Assembly: GCA_020086605.1 (NCBI GenBank) | Contig: JACBWW010000015.1 | Location: forward strand, 13,504,390-13,568,389 | Source: Lanius collurio | Lineage: Eukaryota; Chordata; Aves; Passeriformes; Laniidae | Length of the DNA: 64,000 nt | Direction: 5' to 3' | Part shown: in pieces, positions 22,801 through 37,820 of the stretch | Numbering within the stretch: position 1 is the first letter of the stretch | Layout of the letters: each line of letters opens with the position of its first letter | Position numbers and translations under genes: made by a program | Notes under the pieces: generated by a model | The model's database searches: none | Told to the model about the DNA's origin: nothing | The model's input: the letters and a program-made list of their open reading frames with translations, nothing else

Positions 22801-25800
22801 AGCCAAAAGCCAGAGGGCATGTCTGCCCCAAAAGGAGCTCTGCTAGGTCTTGGTTCCTCCCCACCAGCCACAGCCTTGAGTCATGGTCACTCCCTCATCT
22901 CATGATCCAGCAGAGCAGATGCTTTTTCCCAGAGCTTGTGACCCAACACAAGGGATTTGTCATAGCCTGGGAGGCAAACAATTTGCCTGGGATGTAATGT
23001 TGGGTTGCTGTAAACTTTCCCAGAAGCCCAGCATCCATCCTCCTGTGACTTTGCCACCTTCTTCTATTTCCTTCTACCTTCTGCTTATGCCTGGTTTAGC
23101 TTGCCAAGGTTGCGGCTTTTGCAGCACAACTGCAGCATGGCTGGGACAGCCTGGCCTCCCTGCTCAGCCAGCCTGAGCTTTTCTGGCAGGACTGCACTTC
23201 CTGCCTCTCTCTGCCACTGCAGTTGCAAGTCAGGCAGCATCAGACACAAGCTGCTCGTCTCCCCTCTGTGTTATTCTTTCTCTTCCCCCATTTGAGTATT
23301 TCCACTGAGGTGGCTCTGCAGTCACCAGAAAAAAGCTCTGTATTTCATCATTCCTTTTGCATGGCAATGGGCTCACCTTCTGCACCACCATCAGATGCAG
23401 ACATCATGAATTAGGTTTCTTTTAAAAGTTTTCAACTGCTAAAGGCACAGGAATAACAGCAATAGAAGCTACTACTACAAATCAAAGCCTTGCTTAAAAG
23501 CATTACATGTTTAATTATGTGTTCCTTTTTCCTTCCTCCTTTCCCCAGCCTGTAATCAAAGCTTACAAAAGGGTGAACACCTGAGACATAGGTGGACCTT
23601 TTAAGACATCACCATACTAATGCTTAATACTCCAGTTTGTAGAGGGAAGGTTATGGCTGGCATCTAATAACTACTTTTCTTCTCTCTCTCATCCCCAAAA
23701 CTTCTGCCTCTGCAGTACCCCCTTCTCCACCACCCTTTGGAGGTGAATAAGCCTGATTTTATCCCCAGAGACCCCAGCTGTCCTGACATTGGAAGGAGAG
23801 GGGACCTGCTGGTGGCTGCCCTGCACACACCAAGGGACAAGTCTGGCAGGTTAGAGCTCCTGTGATAACACAACCATCACCAACTGAGAGGCTATTTGTC
23901 TGCCTGAGGTTTTCAGGACCTCATTTTGGGTCAGGGTCTTGCACAACAAATCACAAATCAGCTGGAACACACTAAATTTACAGCACATGCAAGGACAATG
24001 CCTGAGTGGGCATCCATGAATCCTCAACCAAATACCCCAAATTCTCAAAAACAAGATTTCAGAGAGAAGGGTAGGAAATGAATGGAAAAGGATACACCAA
24101 GGGAAATAATAGGATAAAAGTATCAGGTTAAATTACAGCATCAAAACTGTAATTTAGGGCCCTTTCCATGTTTAATAAAATATCATATTCTCAGGTGAGC
24201 TCCTAAAAAAAATCTGCAGTGAACTATGTTGAAGTAATTATTTCAGGGGCTAGATGTTGTACAGTCATAAGTAAAAGAATTTTAAATTGTACACTTGCCA
24301 TCCAAAGCAGTGAGTCAGAGCACCTCTACTGAAAAATCCCTACCCTGACTACTGGTACTATCACCCTTACAGTTGCACATTTTTGACTCTCTAGGTCTAC
24401 CTATTTTGTGAACACTGACAGATCTCTGTTCAGCCTTTAGAGGCATACACAGGCTCAAATAAAACCAAGCTGAACTGACAAATAATTAAAACTGCACATC
24501 AAAATGCTGCTGCTTCCATAAACATCTGCTGGGAAATGCTACTTGAAATAAAAGTGCTCCATGAAGACTCCATACTAATTACTGTTAACACTTCCAGGAG
24601 CAGGAAAACCGGCAGTAGAGCAAATCACAAATCTACTTGGAAAGAGATCTTTTCTACATACTGTTAGATATAAGGTATGTTGAAAAATGCTCTAGGCATT
24701 TTCTCCAGGGTTGCTGAGCAACGGGGAAGAAAAGTAAAAGCAAGCAGAAAATGCTCAGTGCTTTCAGTACTGAACTGTGTGGTGAAGATTGTAGAGATCA
24801 TCCCCTCCACTCCCTCCTGAGGCTGCATCTGCCCTATGCTGCATGTCCACTGCACCTCTCCCTTTAGGGGAGGTAATACACATCAGCTGCTGGAGTTTAG
24901 TCACATATTCTCTCATGATCACCGAAAAGTTCCTCTGTTGTTTCCATTTACTTCAGTAGGAGTTTGGTGAACTAGCATGAAGTTCAAATCAGCAAGGGAG
25001 AAGGCAACACTCAGCAATCACTACAAGCCACATCTTCACAAAATTAACTTAGGGAGTGACAACCCTTTAGAATTGTTTTTCTTGCAGCTTTCAAAAATCC
25101 CACTTCCCATCAAATACAACATATGAAACACAAACCAGGAGGAAAAAAAAACCCAAACACTTTAGGCGTCTCACAGCAAGAAACAGGAGATAGAATCTAA
25201 GTATTGAAAAAGCAAAAATGGAGGCAGAAAGGGAAGGAATTACCATCTTCTTAGCACAAAAGCACAGACTGGGAGAAGAACTAAGAAGGAGGACAAAAAA
25301 GAGCCCCTCTCCAGCATGTGAGCAGCCTGAAATCAGGCACACATCCTCTGCAACACTTATATTGTTTAAAAAACAAAATATTGCTTGCTGCACCTCCATA
25401 TTTTCCTTAGCTGTTGAACAGTACCCACCTCATTTTCTTGTCCATAGCCCAGCAACGTCTGTACCTGCCAAGTCCTCTTCTGAACCAAAATATCTTTGAA
25501 AAACGCAGCAATATGTCTACACATTTATATTGCCCTTGGGTTCAGAGAAACCTCTGCTCAAGCGTTAAGTGGCAGGCAAAGTTTACCCAGGCAGGCTCTT
25601 TATGTTGGCAAAAGTGCAACACTGAACTTCCACAGCAAGTAGGTAAACACGCGGCTGTGTGCAACAGGTAGTCTGGCAGCACCAGCAGTAGTGAGAAACA
25701 ATGTCAGGGCAACCTTGGCAAAAGGAGCTCTGTGGGTTTGAACAATGGTTGTGGGCACAGGAGCTGAACAGACCAAACAACCATAGCAAAAAGCCATCTA

Positions 25801-26751
25801 CAGCTCTCAGTGGGAGCTCAAAGTGTTCAGAGCCCGAGCACGCCAGCTGGGACGCTGTGTCCTCCACCTCTGCACTCACAGTGACACTCTATTTCACTTC
25901 CCAGCAGTCAGCTCCAGCAGTTCAGAACATGGAAACACCCAATGGCTGAACTTCACCCAGTAAACACGTCCTTCCAGTCCCCAGCAAGGACACTCATCTG
26001 CTGATTGCATGCCAACACTCCTATTTAAAGAACTGTTGTTATTGGAAATAGCTGAAACATTTCTACAGCAGGGATTAAGTGCTCCCTGCACCTTGTGTCT
26101 TGCCTGCAGAAATGCATCAATTCCCAGCATGTGCTTCCAGAGCAGAGTTTTACCACAGCCACAGTAACATGTGTTACCTGCCTGCAAACCCCTGAGTGGG
26201 CAGCATCCCCACACAGTCCTACCAAGCAGCTACTCTGGCTCAGCCCAGATTTTACTCAAGCCTTCTCCCTGAGGTACAAGGTTTTATACATGACACAAAG
26301 TTGTCTGCCTTTATCCTTCATCTCTAAAAACAACTCTCCTAAGCTTTTTCTTAGACTGCAGGTTCAAGCCAGATGCCCAAGGCCCTCATGGGGCATTGCC
26401 AGGCTGCTCATAAGCAAATGCTCAGCTCTGATGTAGATCAGATTTTCACAAAAATTACATTCTCAAGAGATTTTGTGCATACACTCCTGCATAAATATCA
26501 GTCTTTTCAAATGGCATCACAACTTAGGAAGCAACAGCTAATGAAAGAGGAATAAAGCACAACCAGTCATATGCCACAATTTTAAGACCCTCCCAAGCTG
26601 AACTGGGATATATAGGACATTCATTTCTACATGAAAATACATCTATTTTACTTTACAGGAAAACTAGTACATTTTTGTGTACATGAAAAGCAAATTAGGG
26701 GACACTACAGGAAACTATAACGACCATGTGAATCCAACTGTCTGTTTAAAC

Positions 26752-26764
26752 AAAAAAAAAAAAG
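26752..26764. repeat. Poly-A run, 13 bases
   Basis: A simple A13 run, followed shortly by a second A8 run. There is no adjoining retrocopy that would make it a poly-A tail. Confidence 0.9.
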
Positions 26765-29700
26765 CATTTGGAAAAAAAATGGCATCAGGACCAATTAGAC
26801 CAGTATTGTCTTAAATCAACCACACTACCATTTGGATTGTGATAGCACCTGGAAATCTCTTTCAGGTTCCAGAATCCTGCTGTGATAGGCACCTGCCTCA
26901 CAGCACACAAGGTCCTGTGCAAACACAGGCAGCCCACATCTTAAGGCAAAACAGTTAGACTGTTGCTATTTAACTGTATCTGTGACACTAAGTACTTTCT
27001 ACTCTACGAAATAAGTTTTCATAGCCAGCCATCAATTTAGATATGGACTATCTTTGTTAAAAAAGAGGTGCAAGACAGTGGCTTATATGGCATGAATCTC
27101 TTGCAGTCAGGAATAGAAGCAGATCTTAACATCCTCCTTCCTTTGCAAACTCCATGAGTGCACATAAGAACTACCTGAGATTTTAGAAGTAGTCCTTGTG
27201 ATGACTGTGACAAGATGCACCATGTTGTTACTGAAATAGATTATACACTGTAAGTGATAAAACCCATGAGAGGTGTATGTAAAGTAACCAGCTGTAAGCA
27301 CTGCTGTTACAAGAAATTGAGAAATCCTAGTGGAAAACCAGTTACAAATAGGACATGGAGACAACCCTACCTCAGGTACTGAACTTCTCTAATTCAGATT
27401 GCACAGTAATCGTCTCTTAGGATGTATTTCAAATAAACTAAATGCTTTCAGAAGCTTGATGAAACAGTAGTCATTAGGTTTTTGGAAGGTGGAGCCCACT
27501 GTCCTCTTGAGTTAAATTTTATTCACAACTTATTGTTTCTTCACTGTTTGTATCCATTGCTTTTTACGATTCCTTTTCACTGGCTGCAGAAGAGAACCCT
27601 TTTGCACATACCAGTAATGTGCTGCATGGTTCTTCACCCTGTGAGCTGTGAAACCCATTGTCTGGGTTGCTACAGTTGTTAATATTTTACAGACATGCCA
27701 CCAGGGTGGGACAAATTAATGGTGAATAAATTGATTAAAGACACCACCTCTACCAGGAAAAGACTGGAAACATCATTCTGAAGAGTACCATGATATGGTC
27801 CGCTCCATTCTTATGCTCTTCTTTAGGCATCTACTTTCAGTAACCATCTAAATTATAAGGCTAGGCTAGATTTCCTTTTGACTTGACCCAGACAAACCTT
27901 CACATTACTCAAAGCAGACATCACAGGAGCTGTCTCCCTTTTGGCATAGTTAATGGACATTAATGGCTCTACATGGCTGCTTCTATCACTTTGCAAAGCT
28001 GGGCCATTTAGGGATGTCAGGTGAAAAGAATCCCTCAGACATCTGCCTTTTGCACCACTGTAGAGTGAGGAATGCCACTCAGGGCCACAGAGTACTTTTA
28101 GCAGGTACACCCCTTTCAAGTCATACAAACAAGACTCCCAAGAACCACTAATCATCACCCCAAACAGAGAACCCTTTCATTGTGAATACTTTACTAACCC
28201 AGCATTTCTCTTCCCTCTTCCTCTTACCTTTTCAAATTTATTTTATCCTTGAGAAAAATAAGAGACTTCCAGTGGTAGGTCCTTTTTCTGGTTTCTCTGC
28301 ATAGGTACTCTGTACTAATAATATCTGCTTTAAGTAATGTCATAGAGCTTGTGGAAATCATGCCTTGATCACTATCCTGGTTCTTCTCATTTAAAAGTTG
28401 CCCACCTCCATCATCAGAGGCCCCTCCTGGGAGTGCACATCTTTGGAGCAGGCCTTCTGCACAAGCACATCCCAGAGGTGAAACAGTGATGGTTGTTCAA
28501 AAGATAAAGGCCACCATTCAGGAGCACAGATAAAAACCCATCACAAAAGTTAAATATGGGAAGAAACTTCAATGCATTTACAGTTAATTGTATTCAAGAC
28601 TGTGTAATATGTGAGCTTCTGATAAGACAAACAAAAATTTTAAACTGTGCAAACAGAGGAAATGGAACTACTCAATTATTTTTTTCCAAATCCACCTTAT
28701 ATACATAAACATTTTTGCATGCATCAATCTAGTCTGTCTTTTTACTAATTTTTATAGGATGGAGTAGTAAAAAAGTAATTAGAATAAGGAACCTAAGGGA
28801 TGAGAGGATTCTCTGCCTACACAGAACACGTACTGCAATTCTTATGGAACAGTCCTCCAACACTTAATGTCTTCTTTTTTCTGTACAATAAAGAGTTGCG
28901 CTTATCTCCAATGAGAGATTTTATGAAAAGGATTGCTCTTGTAAATTAATGAAAAATTGTCTTTAATTAGGAACTAAGTATCTCAGTTGCTCCCAAAACT
29001 ACACAGAGCAGACTAAGAATTAGGAAGTAAGAGAAGAAAGAGTTCTTTGCAGAGAGTCCACGAAAACTTAAAAGCACTTTGGAAAGACCACATATTAACC
29101 CATATCATAATATTGTGTCAGAGCAACAGCCAGGACAAAAATCCACTCATGCTATGAAACTAATCTGTGGCTCTACCTGACTTTTTTGCCCTATGTTTCC
29201 TAACTTTGGCACAGTGCAATTACTTGAGTTCTAGAAATCAAATTAAATCTGCTTTCAAGATAAAAAAAAAACAGAAACAAAACAAAACAACACCTGCAGA
29301 AGCTTATCTTGTGGGATTTAATCCCAGGAGGTTTACATTAACACTTCCACCAATAGAGGGATTACAGGAGAGAAAACTGTAGAAGGGAATTTCATGAATA
29401 CTGTTTCCTCACTGGAAAAAAACAAAAGCAGAAGCAAAGGCAAACCAGAAAACTGAGAATGCAGAGAAACCATGGCAGCTTTTCCTCTTCAAGAGTTTAT
29501 GTATGCTGTGAATGGCTTATTCCTCAGTCTTGCATTTTTATTCCTGGGGGTCATTTTCGCTCCTGAGGAATTTGTAAGTAGTGGGATTTACAGTATTTGC
29601 AATTTACAGCTGTTCTCAGAAGAACCAAGGGGCCCTGAAGACATCACTGAACTTGCTGGCACCTGCTCTTTTGGAAGTCCCATTTCTCACAGAATATGCA

Positions 29701-32700
29701 AGTTGTCCAGTAATACAGATAATGGACCAAATATGGCTGGGGCTAAATATGGGACACACACTGTCTCTCCAAGGACCGCTACAGAGATTAATGCGTTCAG
29801 AGGCACACAAAATCCATAATTGTTGGGATCTTTTCAAGAGCATTTCCAAGTTCAGCACAATCCTTTGAGTGCAAATTGTTGTTGTTTTTCCGTAAGTAAT
29901 TGTTTCAAGTGTATTTGCTCAAAATTCCTGCTTTGGAGGGCTTTTGTTCTGCAAAAGGTGCAGGAGCATTTTGCACTTTCATGTTTTCATACTAGTCAGA
30001 GTTATGTAGTTCAAAATAATCTGGACACTGTTCCTTCCTTGCTAAATCAACTCATGAGCACTTCACAAAACACACTGGTAGATATAGTGCACCTTCAAGC
30101 TCACAAATAACCAAGTTCTGCTGAACTTTGAAGGAGGCAGGTGCAGCACAGATCCTTGCAGAAAGCTTTTTTGAAGCCATCAATCCAGGCATGACAAATT
30201 TCCAAATTACAAGTTCACTGAAAGAGTAGCCCCAAAACTAGCATTCAAAACCCATTAAAACAAAGAAAAAGGGGCAAGGGGGGATTGTCACTCTGTGCCT
30301 CCAGAAGTACAAGGAAAAAAATCAAGAACAGAAGCTCTAGGCAGCACAAAACAAGTAGCTTTCCAAGACAAAAGAACAGAAAGTCACCTACAAATAAACT
30401 GATAATACACCTGTTTAGGCCAACTAATAACACCAAGACAAATAAATCCATACTGGATTAGGAGTAAGCAAATCGCTGAATATTCATCTCAAGCATTTAA
30501 AATCTGACCAAAATTAACTGCATCTACTCCAATCTGTATGTCTCCTTCAGAAAGAGCATCCACCCTGGCATAAGGACTGAAGATCATCCACCTAATTAAC
30601 CACTCCTACAATGCATCCAAAACCGATAATAATCAGATAGTTTTAAAGTGAGACTGAATAATACTTTTACACATGAGCAAAAGTGCTGACCATAAAAAGC
30701 AGAGCTGTTTGGAGTTCTTCCAGGGGAACATTAAGTGTATACATGATAACAGTGAATTTTTAAGTAATTTCTCTTCTCCTAGTGGCATGGCATGTTCTTA
30801 TTACCACCTAGATTTAATATTTAACAATAAATCATCACAGCCATTTCAGCATGAGTTTCTTTTGATTCTTGTGTTAGCAGGGTCACCATGTAATGTAAGA
30901 GGTGCCAGAATACATGCTGGTAACATTTTTCACGTCTATGATTAGTCTCTTCTTAATTTAGCTGTGCCTCTTTTAACCCTACTGCAACTGGACAGTGGCC
31001 AGATGTACAGAGCCAGCCAACATCTACCTGCTACATCTACCTGTTCAGCACCTAAAGAAATATATTCTATTTGCATTTCCGATTTCAATTCTTCCTTTTG
31101 CATGGGATTTGACTTTGAGTTTTTGCCCTAAAGTCCAGACAGCAAGTAGGAAGGCTGCTTGGTTGCGAGCAGACTCCTCAGCTGACTAGATCCTTGGCTG
31201 TCCCCACACATGATATTAGTGACATGTTATGTCCCTTATTTCTCTGTATGGTATTCCAGTTACACACTGTTAATTTTGATCAAACTAAATTACTGACTCT
31301 AGATAAAATCACTTTTCAAAATAAGTAATGCCCAATCCAAATATAACCAGCAACCCCAATTATGTGAAGGAATGACATGCAATGTTAAGGTATGTCTACA
31401 GACTGTGGACAGAAAATGTTTAGACAGCCGGTGGTAGAAAACAAAGTCAAATGCCTTTAATGTTACAATTTATACAATAAACATTTATCTATTTAAACCA
31501 CAGAAATAAAACATGGTCTCTATAGGAATAAAACCATTCAGAAAGTTTGACAAAAAAATGCCATTTTCATTTCTCCAAAGGTCAGCCTGAGTTTTGTTCA
31601 GTGGAAGATGACCTTTATTTCAGTTGATCAAAAACAGAGGGAGAAAAAGACATCTTGTGCACAAAACACGAATTCCTCCAAATTTCATTTGTTAAGTGTT
31701 TGCAACCAAGCAGCTCTTTCCCTTACAGACATGTTAATACAAACATCACAGCACACCAATCCATTCATGTCACATAACAAATGGAAGAACAAGTCCAATT
31801 CTAACAGGAGCATGTCTTGAAAAGTAACTTATCAAAAATGGAGATATAGAGAAGTGGAGTCTATGTGACTGCTAAACCCTGTTCTTTTCTGTTCAGTAAT
31901 TTAGAAACGTCTAAAGAGTTGTCATTTCCTTTCAAATATTGATTTCTTCCAACAAAACTTGATTTTTTTATTTTGTCTAGTTTTTTTTAACAGCCCATGC
32001 CATGCATTTCCCATGGTTAGCTCTCCCCACCTTTTATTTTTTACCAGGAAACATTACAGAAAACATAACCACAACCTGCAGTCTCTGGAAATAGCACATA
32101 ATTATTGATAATTATAATTTTGGTTTAAGGAGTCTGCCGAGTATAGCATTTGCAACAGTGAATTGCAATCTGAGAGTCACAGGATTTCTTCATTAACTGA
32201 AAACAGCAAGTTCATGTATGCTACCCTGCAAAATATGGATGGGCAAAATTCGAGGAGAACATTTTAGGGCTTTGGAATTAGTGGTATTTTATAGTACAGA
32301 AGACTGCATTATCCTGAAAACAACTAATTAAATCTAAAGTATTATTCCCTTATATAATGCAATTGTATCAAGGAACATACTTTCTAACTGAACTTATTAT
32401 TTGGAGTAATATATGCTTGCTGCTGTGTATAAAAAAATAGTTCAAACTAGCTACACTTGTACCCTCAGACACATTTAATTCTGATGAGACAATATGCCTG
32501 CCAGCAGATCAAATCAAAGGCCTTTACATGGAGCTCAAGGATTTATCCTAACCTACTGTACATTGTGCCTTTGTTTTCATAAAAATAGTTCATATGTCTA
32601 GACACAGTATTACATGTTTCTGCAAAACTGTGTATCTTTAATACTTTATGCAGATGATTAAATTTCAGCTTCAGTATAGCAATACACAACACTTTGTTCT

Positions 32701-33155
32701 CTGGATTAGAACACCCAGTACCTTTTCAGTTAATTTAATTCCTTAGTTTTCCTCAAAGGAACCAGGAGCATTGCTGTGTTTACATAAGCTGTCCAAATTC
32801 TAATTTTGTTATGAATTAATGAAATTCCATTATCAGGCAAAGACAGGCCCAGCATGTTTTCATGATGGCTTCAAGCACCAATTATCTGGGATTTTCCAGT
32901 AAACAACCTAACCTTCCAGCTAAAACTACAATTGCCAAAGAAAGAATAGTATCATGGGCTGGGGAAATCCCCCAGCAGAATTATCATCTTTGTCCAGGTG
33001 AGGTCTAATGTTCCGAGCACTGCGCATGCTGCTGGAAGTAGCAGAATTCAGACAGCACTTGCATGTGTCACCAGACCACGGACACTGCTTATCTCAAATG
33101 TAGCCTCAAACCTAAGATTTCGTGAAAAATATGAACTCTTAAGACACACACAGCA

Positions 33156-33174
33156 CCCCCCCCCCCCCCCCCCC
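33156..33174. repeat. Poly-C run, 19 bases (poly-G on the minus strand)
   Basis: Nineteen uninterrupted C residues follow ACACACACAGCA. The minus strand carries G19, which can fold as a G-quadruplex; the plus strand could form an i-motif. The length is likely variable in the population and prone to sequencing error. Confidence 0.95.
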
Positions 33175-34799
33175 GCCTTAAATGTATACATACTTCTTCT
33201 AATTTTTATTCTGTGTCTGGAAGGATTCATTCGCTGTCTCCCTTTACAAATTACACAAAGAAATCAAAAGATTTTTCCCAGTTGATTGAAAGAATTGTTT
33301 CCATGATTTTAATCCTTCCCTCTTCCCAGAAACCCTATAATCAAATCTAGGATTTATTCTGTAATAAAACCCACTTAATGTTTCCTTCTGGCCCTTGAGC
33401 AGCATGTGTTAGTAATGCTCCTTGAAGCAAAGTTTTGTTCGACCTTCTCCCTGAGGAAAGATGCAATTAGTAAAGGCCTATGAAAGCCATGTCTCTTGAA
33501 AAATGATGAATCGCAGGGACTGAAATGAACCCTGGATGAAGAAAACCCAAGCCTATTCTTTATAACCGAACTGTAGGCACTGCAGGTCCAGATCAGACAT
33601 GGGTGTTTCTTTACCACTCAAGTTTGTCAAATGCTTTGCTGAGAAGTTTGAGGAAACCTTTGGTTCATGGTAAGCAGTTCTGGATGAGGGCCAAAGTACA
33701 GAAGCCTTATTTCATTTTGTCAGCATCTAACAGACTGATTCCTCCCCCAAACTCTCTGGAAACAGGGAATAACCTCCTCGATGGCTTTGTTTGTAAGCAG
33801 GATGATGCTGTCCCAGGACTAGGTGCAGCAGCTTTCTGGTACCTTCTCTCTATAACCACTCCAGGCTTTAGTTATGGGACTAGCTTGAAAATAAGTAAGT
33901 TTATACAGATTTTAACAAAACAAACCTTTTAATATGCTTTTCAAACCATGCAGTCTATATTCCCAAGTTTATTAATAATATTCACACGATCTAGAAGCTC
34001 TCATTACTATTGCTAGTCAATTTAATTTCAGTTTTCACACAAGCAACAATGTGGAATTTTAAGAAAAATAAAGTTCTGATTATTAGACCATAATAATTGG
34101 CCACAGACTATTATATAGACAATAAATCCATTGCCCTCAAAAACAAAAAATCCAAGGCTGGAACAGGAAGCAACTTTTCTTAATCCACATCCTTGTCTAA
34201 GAAATACTTATTTAGTCATTGTACTTTCAGAACAATTTTCTCATTTGTCCCCCTGTTAATGAACATCTATGTCATTGTTTTGGCCTGATGAATGTTTGAG
34301 TTCAGTGTGATTTTCTTGGTATATTTCTTGTTTTATTCTTAGTACATTACCTGGTATATTATCTATGATTATAACCCCTTGTTTTTACTTAAACCTATCA
34401 ATCTACCTGACAGTCTGCCTACACTGCATTTTGAAAACAGTAAAATGATCTAAAAGGAGAGTAAAGAGCCTATATCAATAACCTATGGAGAGCTATGCAC
34501 TAGGTAGTGGCTCAAGTTACTCTTCACAAAAACACAACAGAATATGGCAACATTAATGCCAACTTGCAGCTTCAAAAAATGAACAACTGAAAAGTAAACT
34601 GTCTCTCCTAATTAGACCTTGGCATTGTCCTCTCAGATTTACAGAGTCATTATTTTGCTTTGAATAAACATCACTGTTTCTTTCCTAGGCAAACTCCTTG
34701 GCTCTGTTTCAATTATTTCTTTTAAATATTAAAGAGAGGAAACATTTGTTTTCCCTTGTCACATCCTGTCTTCTTTACATAGCATCACACAGTCCCCTT

Positions 34800-35350
34800 T
34801 GAAACGCCTGCTCTTACGGCAAGCCTGACATGCACAGTTCAGTCAAAACATTTGCTATTGTCTTTTGCCAATTACAAACAAATTTCTGCACAAACGCTGA
34901 AAAGGTTTAAAGGTTTCGACAGCCATCTAAAGCCGAGCTTACACGACTGTCAAAGAAAGGTGGTGTCAAACTGCTCGGCTTCCCCGCTACCAACCCTGAC
35001 TTAAAAAAGAAAGACAAAGCAATTCACTCATTCGCACAGCAGAGCTCCTGGCAAGAGCTCACTCGCTGTAAAACCACTGCTCTCACAAAGTACTCGAAAG
35101 CAGAAAAAGCACACGAACAGTTAGAGATGAGTGTGAAAGGGTAACTTACATTATTTAGAAAGACAGTGGGAAAGGACTGCTGCAGTTTCTTCCTTATTTT
35201 ACACTGCTGTTGGCAGAGCAGACAACCAAAAAAGTTCACCTAAAGAAATCCCTCCTTTTAATTCTCTCTCTCCCAGCTCATTTACTCTGGAGTCTCTCAG
35301 CCTGAAGAGATCGGACAGTCAAAAGTTTATCCCGTTGTATTTCCGAGTGA
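34800..35350 (-). promoter_or_regulatory. Candidate alternative promoter and non-coding first exon
   Basis: About eleven CpGs occur in 34,800-35,110, well above the local background. On the minus strand a consensus donor AAT-GTAAGT lies at 35150/35149. Upstream of it is an AT-rich GAATTAAAAGGAGGG that could act as a weak TATA element. An untranslated first exon of about 100-180 bases ending at 35150 would fit TRIM2, which uses distant 5' exons in other vertebrates. No coding start is implied. The evidence is compositional only. Confidence 0.3.
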
Positions 35351-37785
35351 TATGGCCGACTTTCCTTGGACACATACCAATGATGCAGTAAAAATAGACA
35401 AAAGGGGGGGAGGGAAGAAGCAATCTAGCTTCAGCCTGAATCTTCTTAACTCAGAGTTTTCTGTAAAAGCTGCTCTTATGTCAGAAGATCCCATTCCTAT
35501 CCTAACTTGCACAGCACTGAGTCATCCATCTGGTTTTCATAAACTGCAAATTACAGGCAAACCAGGGAACATACACAGTCCAGTTTTAGCAGAACTCCCC
35601 AAGCGTCAGCCTTACAAGTAACCTGAAGTACAAAGGCTTTGAAAATAAACAGCTGGCCCCATGCCGGGATGGTCTCCCGTCTGCAGATGCCTGACTGCTC
35701 CCCCAGGCAGCGTCCAGCAGCCCAGAGCACCACCCACCACTCAAGAAGGCGGCAGCCGGGTCCCCACACTCCCCGCTGTGGAAACAAGCCGACCTTGCAG
35801 CCCTCCCTCGCTCCCAGCACAAACAGCCTCTCTGAAAAGGGGCAGGAAAATCCATTGCATTGTATGAAATCGTTCAACAGTTTAGCAAGTCATTTAGAAC
35901 AACCTGTTTTTTATAAACAGGGAAGTGAATGCTGATCCCCTTACATCCTCTAAATGCTTCCAGGTGGGAAGCAAATCTAATGTGTTCATCGGGGGTTTTT
36001 TGGTGGGTTTTTGTTCACTGCTTAATACGGAACTTCTGGGGTGGTTCAAGCCATTCATTACAAGAATGAACATTTTACCAAAAGTATCAGAAACAAAGTT
36101 TTGATACGCACCCCATGAAAGTCCATGACTCAAAGCCCCCAAGCCACTTTCAGCCCCTATGTTCATCTATTTAAATACCTAGTGCCCTGATTAAATTCAA
36201 GTACCAAAGGCTTAAAGAGTCACCTATATTTTTGTGTGTTTCATGGCTTTTGCATTAGGACTGAAGAACATTCTCTTCCCAATAAAAAAAAATCAAGAAA
36301 ACAAGTTAATGGTGGATAAAAAAAGATTTTGCCATTGCTTAAAATTAAAGTTGTTTTTATATGTATGTTCTTTAAAATAACAAGTTTTATTTAATCGTTA
36401 AGTTTTAGCAGAGGACTTTTTCAAGCTTTTCTATTGGTAATAGTTAATCTGCTTGAACAGTGAGACTCTCTAAACAAGGCATCTTTCACTAAAGCATCGG
36501 TGAATCAGTAGAGTGAGTCATTAACAAAATAAAAACACCATTGTAAACGTTCTCCCTGAAAGTCCTGAGCCTTGTCACTTGCTCAGTTTTTCATCTTGGC
36601 ACAATCAGGATTGTGCTGATTGTCTGCTCATCCTGTACCTGGATCAGGACTGACACAACTGCACTGTTAAAGCCAAAAGCAGTTAAATGATTTTAAAAAT
36701 CCCAACAAACAAACAAGCAAACAACAACAAAAACTAACACCAAACCCCAAAACTAAGGCTTTCTAGTCAGTTGAAGCAATGGAGGAAATGAATTCATTTT
36801 TTCTGTTTATTTTTGCCTGTGCTGACACAATTCCTTCCAGTAGTTGAATAACCCATTGAGTAATTTCAGTCACATCAGGTAGAGATCCCAGAGGTATTAT
36901 ATTCCTACAGCCTTTGTGGAAAAAAAGGCAGCTGTCCAGGTGAGTGACATTCAATCCAGTGATCCAATGTAAAAGGCTACACATGAACTCAGCTGTATTA
37001 TTAGACACCAGAGCACCCCATACAAACAAGAGGCCTATGAGAACAGATTTCATGTGCCCTACAGCTCAGCTGCTACCAAAGTTGGACAACTTTGCCTACA
37101 TTCCAGCATTTTTTCTCTCTTCTATTCTGTTCTCCTGTCAAGGTAGCAAGCAGCAAAACACGCAAAATGCACAGATGTCAATTGAGGCAAATAATATTAT
37201 TTTTTGAAACAGCAGTAAGCAGGGCTTGGTAACAGTTGAGTTATTCTCCCACTTAGTAAACAAGAGGGGTGAACTGACTACCTCATGGTTTTAAGTGATA
37301 CTTTCCATGATACCGAAGAACCTGATCCTGGTAGAACAGACTTACAGGTTTGGGAACAGAAATTATTTCATGGGCCACAGCAGAGTAGTCCTAGTGTGGT
37401 TTTCTGGGCATGTAGGTCTCTCCCCACTGTACAAGGACAAATTGAATGACTGTTACCTTTGGAATGAGAATGCTCTTTTTGATGAGACGTGGTAATAAAG
37501 AGGAGAGTAAGTGGAAATAACCACTTTCAGTTTGTGATACTTGTGCTGACTGAAGTTTTTCCCCCAAAGGAGCAAATACATTAATTCATACTGATCTCTC
37601 AGGTGCTGTTTAACATATCTGGTCTCTCAAAAAAACAGTACATTTACATCAAAGGTGGCTTTCACAAATAACAATTCCCCAAGAAAACCTTGAGAAAATT
37701 CAAAATTCAAACACAGAAGATCAATTTTAAATGACCCTTCATTTTCCAGGCTCTGGGGATCATTCTTATTCACTAACTTTTTCTC

Positions 37786-37820
37786 TTTTTTTTTTTTTTA
37801 TTTTTTTTTTATTTATTTTT
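37786..37820. repeat. T-rich simple repeat
   Basis: T14, A, T10, A, T3, A, T5 in succession. This is low-complexity sequence with no associated retrocopy. Confidence 0.9.

Larger units (their letters stand above)
19831..34790. other. Non-coding, probably long TRIM2 5' intron
   Basis: About 15 kb without a supportable gene. It is mostly AT-rich, with a locally GC-richer but CpG-poor stretch at about 22,500-23,420. It contains an A13 run at 26,752-26,764 and a C19 run at 33,156-33,174. An NRF1-like TGCGCATGC lies at 33,021-33,029. I see no LTR, DNA transposon or RNA gene. Confidence 0.6.

Noticed and set aside
22512..23414. GC-richer block with several overlapping open frames as a CpG-island promoter
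   Set aside because: It is almost devoid of CpG despite its GC content, and the frames on both strands show no coding signature.
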